Shown here: positions 1 through 11,500 of the stretch, in pieces
How positions within the stretch are numbered: position 1 is the first letter of the stretch
How the letters are laid out: each line of letters opens with the position of its first letter
Origin: Trematomus loennbergii
Lineage: Eukaryota; Chordata; Actinopteri; Perciformes; Nototheniidae
Reading direction: 5' to 3'
NCBI GenBank assembly: GCA_012861695.1
Contig: JAAOOA010000145.1
Span: 217,501 to 281,500 of the forward strand
DNA: 64,000 bases
Position numbers and translations under genes: made by a program
Notes under the pieces: generated by a model
The model's database searches: none
Told to the model about the DNA's origin: nothing
Seen by the model: the letters and a program-made list of their open reading frames with translations, nothing else

Positions 1-1
1 C

Positions 2-38
<37 letters not shown>

Positions 39-52
39 GCAGACAGACAGAC

Positions 53-105
<53 letters not shown>

Positions 106-176
106 CAGACAGACAGACAGACAGACAGACAGATAGATAGATAGATAGATAGATAGATAGTAGATAGATAGATATC

Positions 177-219
<43 letters not shown>

Positions 220-225
220 TCATAT
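1..225. repeat. CAGA/GATA tetranucleotide microsatellite
   Basis: Interrupted runs of CAGA followed by GATA units fill the window start, with a few slipped units near 160-180 and 210-225. It is a simple tetranucleotide repeat with no coding potential. Confidence 0.97.
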
Positions 226-855
226 ATAGATAGAACTTCATCCATCCCAAATTGTGAAATGTGTGGAAACAAGTATAAACATAATAACATGAAATACAAA
301 TGAAAGCAATAGACAGGAATATATGCATATACAGTAGAAAGGACACGATGAATATTATAACATTTAATGTAGCCTTACTATGAAGGCTGACTAAATACGG
401 TGCTTTTCTACAGATTACTTTATTACTGCACTGGTAAGGTAAAATTAGGCCGATTAATAAATTGTGAAGTGCTTTGTAACTTTGACTGAATACACAAAAA
501 ACAATGAAGAACGAGTTTCCTCTGGGCTGCTTCGCTGCCAGCTGCTCCCCCGGGACCCGAAGTGGCGTAGCCTGTACTTCAACATCATGCCTACGAAAGT
601 GCTCGATATATGCTGTATTGAACCAATAAACTAACACAAAACTAACTGTATCACCATAACATGATGATGATGATGGTGATAAAGAATGCATCTAACGTTT
701 CGCTGTTCATTATAATAAAAAAACAGAGCATTAAACAAGCCATCATGCTCTTACTTTGAAATCATGCGGAAATGTCGTCATCAGCAGGCCATCACGTGGT
801 TTCCGAAAATAACCGAGTTACACGAGTAGATTTAGCTGAGACCAGAGGAAAGTTT
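226..855. other. Intergenic stretch without a recognisable gene
   Basis: A-T rich unique-looking sequence with a short ATG/ATGATG microsatellite near 660-680. I see no splice-bounded open frame, RNA gene or mobile-element end here. Confidence 0.6.
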
Positions 856-1246
856 GGGTGTTTCTCAATCGCGAGTACGCTTGCTTGGTAGCACATGTCT
901 GCCGAGCATCTTGCTTCAGAAGCGAGTCAAGAATACTTCCTGACATTCGGAAAACGAAGTGTGGAACACGCTAGCAAGTGTGCAGGTGTGCGTCATATGA
1001 GAGGCCCCGCCTTACATCTTCCGCCACAGATTTGGGGAAATTGGTTTGTGCGCAAAGCATTGTGGGGATTTTAAGACCGCGAAGTCTACTCATGTGCACA
1101 CTCGATATTTCTCCAAACGGAGTACGCCGGGCTGGTAGATTTCCAAGTATACTGGAGATTGGAACAGTACTTCGGCGGCACTCGATGACGTAGTATGCTT
1201 GAAATAGTGGCTCTGAAGCAGCTTTACTCGCGATTGAGAAACACCC
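856..1246. mobile_element. MITE-like element with 22-bp terminal inverted repeats
   Basis: The left end (856-877, starting GGGTGTTTCTCAATCGCGAG) is the exact reverse complement of the right end (1225-1246). The 391-bp interior has no convincing transposase frame, so this is a non-autonomous DNA transposon. Flanking target duplication is unclear (short T-rich flanks), so I do not assign a superfamily. Confidence 0.8.
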
Positions 1247-1761
1247 TTTGTCTCAAAATTCCGTGTGTGTAAAAAGACGATCCACAAGCAGAAATTTGAG
1301 ATCCACGAGCAGAGAGTTGAGATCCACAAGCGCATTTTTGGTCAACAAATACAAAATGGATTCACAAATGCCTGATCGAAAGTTGTAAATGTTAAAGAGA
1401 TATTCACAGATCTTTTTTTAATTTGTGAACATATTTAGCGTATTTGCAGATCCGTTTTACATTTGCAAATTTATTTGTGAGTTTGCAAATCTTTTAAATG
1501 CATTTGTGGATTGTGTTTTACATTTCCAAATCACATATTTACACACAAATAATTTTTATGTTCACACAAATAATTATGAGACATATCTATGCCCATAAGC
1601 GCCCTCTCTAGATGTTATGGTGAAACAGTAGATTGCATTCACTGTTGCAAGAGGAGGCTAGCGGAATCTGGCTTCCCTTGGTGAGGGATTGACCAATCAG
1701 ATGAGGCCCACGTGATGCCCTGCCAACCTGTGATTGGTCAGGGCCATGCCAAGGGAAGCCG
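1247..1761. repeat. Degenerate short-period repeats, no gene
   Basis: Positions 1274-1335 contain three copies of a 24-28 bp unit built on GATCCACAAGCAG. Positions 1380-1560 contain many variants of ATTTGCAAAT/ATTTGTGAA. This resembles subterminal repeats of a DNA transposon, but no ends were identified. No gene seen. Confidence 0.5.
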
Positions 1762-2819
1762 GGGCTGCGTTTCACTTCTCTTATTTTTCATTTCCTCGCT
1801 CCTCGGTCTCGGTCTCACCGGAAGTTGATTTGTCTGCGCCATTTTGAGTAACGTCCCAATGGCCTTATTTTTGCGGAGGACCGAGGATCGAGGAGCGAGC
1901 GGAGCGACAATAGAGGAGCTATAATCGAGGAGCTATAATCGAGGAACCACCAGACCATCCTTCGATGAAATCCTCAGAGACTCGCCCCGCCCCCTTACTG
2001 TGTATCGCTCACTGATTGGACGGTGCAGCGCATGCACTGATCTGATGCTTCTTGACAGGAGAGCAGAGTTTCCCAGCGGAGTGAAGAAAACACATGAAAC
2101 TCACGGGACTCACTCCTCAGTTTATACTGGTTTTGTTTCAATGAATGCATCATTTAGTTACAAATATGTGATATATCTGAACAACAAAGGGACAAAATCA
2201 TTTCATTCATTTATTGGAAACATTTTCGTGATCGCTTTTTTCGTTTTACATTTTCATTTATTGTCATTTCCATTCAGTCAGTCATTAAGTGCTATTTAAC
2301 ATGTTCATTTGCTACATATCCACACAAAGTGTGCAATCCAGTTAATGTTAATCTAACTGGGTTTTGATAGAACATATCTCTTTTTCTTCTCACAATTATT
2401 TTATTTATATTGTGCACTGTAATCAATATTAACCAAACTAATAGTTCGTTTATACATTTTAAGAATGGCGTTTATGTTTTTTGTGAATTAGTTCTTATTT
2501 TATTTATTTATTTGGGTCTACAACAGATGATACACATGTTTGTGTCAGTAAATGTGTACTACAGAGGCGGGGGTGTCTGTGAAAATAACGGGGACAGAGT
2601 TGCTGTCAGACGATCAGCTGTGCAGCGTCATCACAAACGGACGTCGCTTCACGTGACGCTCCGGAGGAAAGGACGTCCCATTGCCCTTAAAACTCATTTC
2701 CCTGCTTCTCGTGGTTTCCTTGCGTCTCCCATGCTTCCCTGGTGGGAGGGACTAGTCACAGGGAAACGACGCAAGTGAGGGACGCAAGGAATCCATTTAA
2801 CCGAAGTGAAACGCAGCCC
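1762..2819. mobile_element. TIR element with ends GGGCTGCGTTTCACTTC
   Basis: Bases 1762-1778 (GGGCTGCGTTTCACTTC) are the exact reverse complement of 2803-2819. The interior (about 1.06 kb) holds two open frames of about 100-120 codons (2000-2299 and 2410-2778) with no recognisable domain. They are most simply chance frames in a non-autonomous DNA transposon. Confidence 0.7.
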
Positions 2820-3309
2820 AGGTGTCTCTAGCTTCCCTTCAGAGGCCCGAAATTAAGTAAACTGATATAAACTCCCCAAACAGGTTTTAAACTTTGAATC
2901 AAATTCTGGGGGGGGGGGGGGGCGTGTCTGCATAAATTAACCCATCCCAAAAAAATGGGCTTCCCCTAAATTTTTCCCCACGCCACGCTACTGATACACA
3001 ACACTCCCGTGATTGGGGGAAACCAAACTGATACCAGCGTCAAGTTCCGTTAAGCGAGCTGTTGAGCATCCTAGTTCAGAATCAGATCAGTATCAGAAAA
3101 CCTTTATTAGTCCCACAGAGGGGACATGTACGTTGTTACAGCAGAAAAGAGCCACTGACAGCTTAATGTTACATATGTTACATGCAAAAAAAGTATTTAA
3201 AGTAAAAAAAAGTTATATGATAAAAAAATAAAAAATTATACAATTTACAAAATACACATCCTGTAACAGTTCTGAGGATTTAGCAGCCAGGTATATATTG
3301 CAGTTTTTA

Positions 3310-3356
<47 letters not shown>

Positions 3357-4081
3357 GGTTGGGTGAAGTGTTTTGCCCAAAATACCAAAAATACCTCATC
3401 TGCACTTTTCCCCATAAAAATGAATTGTAATCATACTATACTAATATGTAAATGGTTTATTGTATCATTACTATGGGTCTCTGAAACAATCAGACTTTTA
3501 CCACACTGTTATCAGACTTGTATCAGACTTTTAGCACTCTTTTCCCCGCAGAAACGACATTAAACCATCAGTGTCACTATTGTGGGGATGTAGGAATGTA
3601 CCTGTGTCTGGTGCCGTGCCTCCCCGTACTTTAAATCAATTGATTTGCTTTTATTTATCGTATTTTCTACTGTGAATGCACTGTGCTCATGTCGGGTGAT
3701 GCGCTCCCTGGAGCCCTCCTGTGGGGAAACGTGGAACTGCACTTAAATCACTTTGTACTTTTTAAGCCATTTAAAATAGTTTTTCTCACTTTTAAAATAC
3801 TTTCTGCCCTAGAAATGATTTTTAATCAGTATTACCATTATTTAGGGGCTGCATGAACATGTATTTGAGCATCCCTGCACACTTTCCTCCTATTTAAAAC
3901 ACTTTTCAGTGAGGTGCTGCAGCCTGCTTCTCTCCTGTTTCTCTGCCCTTATTTAAAACACTTTTCCTCCTAAAACACTTGCTAGAGGTGAAATCTCTAT
4001 TTCAGCCCTGATTTTGGCACATCTTGTAAATTAGTTAAATTTACCCTCGTGTTTTTATTTAAGTCGCTGTTCATTGTTTGT

Positions 4082-4090
4082 TATATAAAG
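4082..4090 (+). promoter_or_regulatory. Candidate TATA box, NLR unit 1
   Basis: TATATAAAG lies in a block conserved at 7968, 33822 and 55189, always upstream of the NLR leader exon. Conservation across all units and the consensus match support a core promoter; no transcription start can be proved from sequence. Confidence 0.5.
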
Positions 4091-4229
4091 CAGATTTAAT
4101 TATATCCTATGGACGCTGATGTGTGGATGTTGTGTCCTTTTGATAACTTTGTTGAGCTTGTTTTTAGCTGCATGTCTTTTTCTATCTCACTGAACAAAGT
4201 GATGTATGTGAACTGCTTCAGCTGATAAG

Positions 4230-4355
4230 GCTGGTTATGAATCAGAGGGAGGAGCTGCAGACAGGGAGGGAAGTTGAAAGTGAAAGTATGAAGTCAGACT
4301 TGTCAGACTGCCAGACGCCATTTTACAGCTCGACACGACAGGAGGAGAACAACAG
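4230..4355 (+). other. Putative 5' leader exon of NLR unit 1
   Basis: A block ending GGAGAACAACAG followed by a consensus donor (GTGAGT at 4356) is conserved in units 2 (donor at 34074) and 3 (donor at 55437). It is probably a 5' untranslated exon spliced to the exon with the ATG at 4795. The exact 5' limit is not visible. Confidence 0.45.
4276..4287 (+). promoter_or_regulatory. ISRE/IRF-like motif, NLR unit 1
   Basis: GAAAGTGAAAGT fits the GAAANNGAAA core bound by interferon regulatory factors. The same motif recurs at 8164-8175 and 55361-55372; unit 2 has the variant GGAAGTGAAAGT at 34007-34018. It lies about 190 bases after the TATA box, so it would be in the transcribed leader if that TATA is used. 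Function is inferred. Confidence 0.4.
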
Positions 4356-4595
4356 GTGAGTGTTAACACCAGGATCTGCTTTCTAACACATGTATTATTT
4401 ACTCTGTCAAACTGGATGTCAGAACATAACTTCTTGGTTAACAATCTGCGTCCTAGAGTCCAATGAGACTTCTGCAAGTGTTTTCTGATTCGTCAGAGTT
4501 ACATAACATGTGACAGCCCAGCGCAGACAAAATGGAGAGCGGCCTGTCTGAAGTCTGACTGATGTCATGTAATTTAACCAAGTATATATTAAGAT

Positions 4596-4766
<171 letters not shown>

Positions 4767-4794
4767 TACTGGTTTATCTCTCAGACTGGAGAAG

Positions 4795-4919
4795 ATGAGT
4801 GATTTTAAAGATGAGGAAGAGGACACATCTTCAGTCTCCAGCTGTCTGTCTCTGAAGAGTGACCGGTCTATGGGTCTTCGTCCACGCTTCAGTAATGAAC
4901 CTGGACCCTCAGACACAAA
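4795..4919 (+). CDS. NLR unit 1 exon: N-terminal peptide repeat with start codon
   Basis: It encodes [10 protein letters not shown] followed by a Ser-rich stretch and a SLKSDRSMG...[10 protein letters not shown] motif (42 codons). The acceptor is CTCTCAG ending 4784 and the donor GTAAGAG starts at 4920, in phase 2. This is the short N-terminal peptide type described for fish NLR-C proteins (S-x-K-S-D-x-S-M-G...GPSDT); the same peptide recurs in the next exon. The ATG at 4795 is chosen because it is conserved in all copies and follows the acceptor by 10 bases. Confidence 0.85.
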
Positions 4920-7900
4920 GTAAGAGTTTCTACTGTAAACTGAGCATCCCTGCACACTTCCCTCCTATTTAAAACACTTTTCCTCCTATTTAAAACACTT
5001 GCTAGAGGAGAAATCTCTATTTCAGCCCTGATTTTGGCACATCTTGTAAATTAGTTAAATTTAGCTTTGTGTTTTTATTTAAAGGGGACCTATCATGCAA
5101 AATGCACTTGTGTACGTCTTTTCTACATGAATATGTGTCCCCGGTGTTCCAGGAACTCACCAAGTGTCAGAAAACACAACCCTCTCTATTTTCCTCCATA
5201 CCCAAATCTCTAAAAAAGGGGCTGCAACGGATCTGATAAAAACTGATCCAGATTTGAACATCATCATTTCATCATTTGTAAAATATGATACTACATGGGC
5301 TGTATTATTAAATCTTGTACCGTAAATGTTGTATTAAATAAAGTTAATATTACCGACGTAGATTAACGTCCCTGTCGCTTCTTATTGCACTGTATATATA
5401 TATTATATATACATATATATACACATAAATATATACATATATATACATAATATATACATATATCAGGGTGCGTACGGGTGCTGGAAATCCTTGAAAATGC
5501 TTGAAATTGTACGAGGTGTTTTCAAGGTTTGAAAAGTGCTTGAATTTTGGGAATGGTGCTTGAATTTGGGATAAAGTGCTTGAAATTGTAAATGCTTTAC
5601 TTCGCTTTTTAGATTAAAAGAAAATAAAGAAGTCGGAGCGCGCTTAATTGCTTCGCTTTTACATAAAACAGCTCCGCTCCGGCCTTCCCGCGCAATGCGC
5701 GTGACCGGCAAGTGTTTTTGTTACGTGTGTGACCTGGGCATTCTGATGAGAGTGATAGATGACAGTATGCCAGGAGGTTGCCGTTTCAACGAGCGTTGGC
5801 TAGCAGAAGACAAATACAAGCCATGGCTAAGACGAGGGTCAAGCCCAAGAGTAGCCTCCTGCAAAGTGTGCAACAATAACGATGCGAGAGTCTGCGCTGA
5901 CGAGCCACACACCACACGAAAGGTACGCCGTAGTAGAGCATTTTAGATTAGGCTATCGTTGCATGTAAAATACATGACACTTTTCTCTGTGCGCGGCAAA
6001 ACAAGCTCGCCAAAATGGCTTCACTAGTCTGGCAGTATTTTAAGTGTCCGAAAATGACAATAAAATAGCGGTATGCAACGTGTGTGTGAAGCAGAAATCC
6101 TGCAGCTCCACCCGCTGTGACGGACCGTGAGCGGAGCAGAACACACATTAAGAGTTAGACCTAACACACTTAGCTATTTATCTACCTCTGGAACAAGCTA
6201 AACTAGTTATAAATATATTTATTCTTCACTGTCGGGTCACTCATTACTGGATCAGTGAGCTGCAGGAGATACTGACGGGCTGTCAGAGAGAGAGAGAGAG
6301 GGGGAGAGAGGAAAAGAGAGCGCTTCCGCTAATTTCTCCCGTGTTATTATCCCAAGTTAATGTAAACTTGAATAATGTACTTCATTTGAATGTAATAATT
6401 ATGTTGGTTGGTTGGTTTGTGGAAGCGCCAGTGAATGAGCCCCATTAACTGAGTTTTAAACATCACTTTAAATGGAAGATCCCCATAGGCCCCCCACTCG
6501 ATCGGATCGGCGATCGGCCCCAAAATTGGCGATCGGAGCATCCCTAATAATTGTATATGATATGTTTTATAATGATTGATCATGAAAGTGTTCTCAAAGC
6601 TGGTAAAGGTGCAGCTAGTTTGAATGACTTTGTATACTGCAGGGTAGCTTGTGAATTTACTCCAGGTGGAACTAAAGTCTGATTTAACACTTGATTATAT
6701 TTCACATCATTCATCCACATCTGTAAAGTAACTAAAGGTATTAAATACATGTAGTGGAGAAAAGTACACCATTTACCTCTGACTTATGTTTACTGCCAAC
6801 CTAAAAGTACCTCAAAAATAGTAATCAATAATGTATTGAAAAGTTATTTGGCTGATTGTTTTATATTGGCTCAGCCAGGTTATATGGGATGCCCAGTCTA
6901 CGTACAGATGGGTCACTCATTTTGAAATATTAAACTTAGTTTTCTTTTCTAAATTTAAATTTTCATCCTCATGTAGAATGCTATTATGAAACACACATTT
7001 GGTTGTTTATAGCATAAAGAACATCTGATTTAATGTGAGGTAGGGAAATAATCATTTGAGTATAAGTATGTGTATATAAATATGTAATTTACAACAGCTG
7101 TAAGATGCTTGAAAAGCTTGAAAATGCACCTTGAAAATGCTTGAAAAGTGCTTGAATTTGACTTTGGAAAAGGTGTAAGAACCCTGATATATACATATAT
7201 ATACATATATAATATATACATACATATACATATATATATACAGTGCAATAATTCTTTCATGCTAAATGAAGCTCTGTTGCTTGGATATCACTAGATCCTG
7301 TTACAGCGTAATATAAAAGTACATAACGATTGATGTGTAAATTAGCATAATTACTAGCTAACCGCTAGCTTCTAACTGCCGCCTCGTTAATATCAAATCC
7401 ATCATAATAACAACCATTACCATGCTGTCATGAATGTACGGTGCTGTTACGTGTACGCAAATTGACGTGCTTGATGTGAACGAGCATTTTGGGGGCATGG
7501 TTAAAGTTGCGCATGCGCTATGAGCGCACATACGGGTACTTCTCAGGCATGCCGCGTAATCTGTGACGTTTCGCTCTCTCAAAAGTTGGGCCATTTATCA
7601 TCATGCGCGAATGAGCAACTCTCATAGGAATGAATGAGGCCCCGCCTCCCACGCTGTATCCAGTTCTTATTATACATCCATGCACCAATCAGGAGGAGAC
7701 CGCCACGGCCATTGCCGTTCGAAAGCGCTGGAGACGCTGTAGTACATATGCCAGGCCAGTAGGTGGTGCTGTTCTCACTGAATCTGCCCTTGCACAAACA
7801 GAGCTAGAAATTGTCAATTGAGCAAAATGAGGCATGGCTAAAATGCATGATCTGTTTGGTATTTTGGGGAAAAAAAAGTATAAATTGCCTTATATAGCTA

Positions 7901-8356
7901 TGGTCCTACACTATATTATTAAATATAGCATGATAGGTCCACTTTTAAGTCGCTGTTCATTGTTTGTTATATAAAGCAGATTTAATGATATCCTATGGAC
8001 GCTGATGTGTGGATGTTGTGTCCTTTTGATAACTTTGTTGAGCTTGTTTTTTAGCTGCATGTCTTTTTCTATCTCACTGAACAAAGTCCCTGTGTGTGAA
8101 CTGCTTCAGCTGATAAGGCTGGTTATGAATCAGAGGGAGGAGCTGCAGACAGGGAGGGAAGGTGAAAGTGAAAGTTTGAAGTCTGCAAGTGTTGTACATT
8201 TTATTATTTCCTGTTTTCTGATTCTTCAGAGTTACATAACATGTGACAGCCCAGCGCAGTCAAAATGGAGAACGGCCTGTCTGAAGTCTGATGACTGATT
8301 TCATGTAGTTTAACCAAGTTTATTATTAAGATGGGTGTGTGGTGTGTGTGTGGTGT

Positions 8357-8413
<57 letters not shown>

Positions 8414-8432
8414 TGTGTGTGTGTGTGCGTGG

Positions 8433-8463
<31 letters not shown>

Positions 8464-8465
8464 TG

Positions 8466-8509
<44 letters not shown>

Positions 8510-11500
8510 TGTGTGTGTCTGTGTCTTACTGGGCGTGTGTGTGTGTCTTACTGGGCATTTAGACAGTAGCTGGTCCGCATGAGCTCAGCCCCCTCCTTTT
8601 TTATTTTACCAACTTCAGCACTTTAGTAACAGGAAGTAAAATAGAGGGATATGACATGGCTAGAATGGGTGATCTGTTTGGTATTTGAGCAAAACACTTC
8701 ATACACATGTTTCTTATATATTTTTATATATCTGAGACTATGCTATTGACTAAAATAGTATGATAGGTGACTTTAAAGGGCCCATGTCATGACCATTTCC
8801 ACTGATCATAATTACATTGTTGATATATACTAAAATAGATTTATACTGTGCAATTTCCAAACTCACATTGGTTTTGCATACAGCATCTCTGTCAAGCATG
8901 TGTATTCAGCAGTATTCACTCTCTCCACTAAACGACTCGTTGGAGCTCTTGCCCCCCCCCCCCCCCCCCCCTGTGAGCCTAGTGTGCTCCGATTGGTCAG
9001 CTCGGCCACTCTGTTCTGATTAGTCAACCACCAGAGAGGCTCGCCCATGTCTAACAGTGTTTTTTCGGCTCACTCTCAGCGGAACATCAGTCTTATAATG
9101 GCGTCGGTACAGCCATATATTTATACGCTAACTAACCGAACTGTACCTACAACTGTTGTTATAGAAGAGTAAGTTATTTTTACCTGTAAACTACTACTGT
9201 TTGATGAGAAATCAAATCATGGTTTGCTATATATGAATGATATGTGATAGGAGTAGACCCAGTAGAGTACATTAACAAAGTTGAATTGATCTCTTGCTTC
9301 TTGTCATCATCAGAGATAGTAAATAATCTACTAGTGAAATCATCTCACACTCTACATGTTGGACTTGTGTTAAATTAAGCAAATAAAATACAAATATGTA
9401 AAACGTTTCACACTCGAATGAATTTTGACAACAGAAACCCACAATCACGACTCAACAACTCTAAACATCTTTAATAAGGTGAACAGTCATAGATCAAAAG
9501 CTGCTCTTTAAATAAACTAATCATGTTTAAAACATGTGTTGTTTCCACAGACAGAGAGCAGAGTCTACGGTCTCCATGTGGTCTCTGAAGAGTGACCGGT
9601 CTAAACAGTGGCTTCCTCCAGAGTTCAGTAATGAACCTGGACCCTCAGACACAAAGTAAGAGTCTCTCCTGTAAACTGACCTGAAGAGGATCCAGTTTTG
9701 ATGTAATCTAATATATTAAACTGTTCTTTAATGATATCATGTGAGCAGTTTGTAAAGGGAAAACGCAGCAGAGTAAGCTAACATTATCTAAGGATATTTC
9801 AATATGCAATTATATTATCATTGTATCTGTGTATAAAATGGTTTTAAATAGCAACAATGTTGATAAATACTGATTTAAAAACTATATATATTGTCCAAAA
9901 CATTATTTAACTACTTGGGCATATCTATGATATGTCTTTTTAAGATGTTTATTAATAATAGTGATAACCTGGTGAGCTGGTTGTGTTTAGCATTAGCAGA
10001 TAAAACAGTGTTTTGTGAAATCACATGTAGAGTCAATGCAAAGACCCAGATCCGTGCCTGGCAACACGAAGGAAGTGAAGATGTTAAATTCATATCACCT
10101 GCGTATTCGTGCAGCGTGACACATTTCAACTTGAGTGTAAAGTTTGTGACGCTCTGTTACAAAAACCTGTCAGTGTTGAGATTGTGCTCCTGGGGTCTCT
10201 GACGGTCTGAGGGGAATCAGAGAGGAGAACAGAGCTCTACAGCAGCTCATATTAAATCAGGGTTATTCATGTTCCTGTATAAACCAGAGACTGTCTGTGG
10301 TGCTAACAATATAGTGACTGCTGTACTTATGACTTCATGAAGTTACTCTGAGTGTTGATGGAGCAGCTAATGTTAGCCTAGCTTTAATCAAACCCATCTC
10401 TTCAGAAAAAAAATTAAAAAAGTTATGCTCGTTGTGTTGGAGACAGACCTGACAAAGCATTAACTCAGGCTTTTTACAAATCAGTATCATTCTGTTGTTA
10501 TTTAGGCATCCTTTCCATATGTTTATTTATGAATTCACAGCAGATTCTATGCAAGTTGGGTTTATAGTGTACCAGGTTAATACAGCTGTGTGTGTAGATA
10601 CAGGGAACATGTGCTCCTCTGGGGATGAATCCAGACAGGATGCTCTCTGGTTTTATGATCATGTGAATTGTAAGCTATCTACCTGATCACAAGGGTATAT
10701 ATTATTTAGACCTTTTTTTAAATATCAAACTAGAATGTGCCCCCTTGTTGTACCTTTGGTGAGAATCAGCCCCTCTGAAGTAAAGTGCTATAAAGGATGT
10801 GTTCCTCTCCACAGAGGGAAGAGGAAGAGTGGTGTTCCTGTGGAGGAGCTCCTGTTCTGAAGTCTTTACTCTGGCTTCCTGTGTGTCAAAGAATATATTT
10901 CAAAATACTGCTGCTGGTTTATAAAGCTGAATGGACTAGCCCTAAATACATTTCTGATCTACTGCTAAATGATGAACCATCCAGATCTCTCAGGTCATCA
11001 GGGACTGGTCAGCTTTCTGTCCCCAGAGTCAGAACTAAACATGGAGAAGCAGCGTTCAGTTATTATGCTCCAAATATCTGGAACAAACTCCCAGAAACCT
11101 GCAACTCTGAATACTTTAAATCCAGGCTGAAGACTTATCTTTTTGCCGCTGCTTTTAATTGAACTATTCATATCTTAAACTGCACTTTTTACTGTTTACT
11201 TTTTACTCATGTATTTTTTCTTTTAATGTTTCTTTTATTATCTTTTCTTTTTAATGACTGTTTTGAAATGCCTTTGTCTGAATGTCTTTCATTTTTGTAA
11301 AGCACCTTGAATTGCCTTGTGTTGAAAGGTGCTATATAAATAAACTTGCCTTGCCTTACAGCTGTGCTCTGTGTCAGGACGTCCTGAAGGATCCAGTCTC
11401 TACCAGCTGTGGACACTGGTTCTGCAGACAGTGCATCACCTCATACTGGGAGCAGAGACCTCCATCAGGAGACCCCTCCTGTCCCCAGTGTGGAGAAAGA

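Larger units (their letters stand above)
5081..7946. mobile_element. TTAA-target DNA transposon (Kolobok-like ends) in NLR intron
   Basis: The left end AGGGGACCTATCATGC and right end GCATGATAGGTCCACT are imperfect inverted repeats. Each abuts TTAA (5079-5082 and 7945-7948), and units 2 and 3 have a single TTAA in the empty site (TTTATTTAAGTCGCTG). A TTAA duplication fits Kolobok or piggyBac families; the ends look more like fish Kolobok MITEs. The 2.9-kb insert is itself interrupted by a hAT-like element (5464-7186). No transposase for the outer element is seen. Confidence 0.7.

Noticed and set aside
2000..2778. Two plus-strand frames (99 and 122 codons) as genes
   Set aside because: They lie inside a TIR element, lack any domain and have no splice context.
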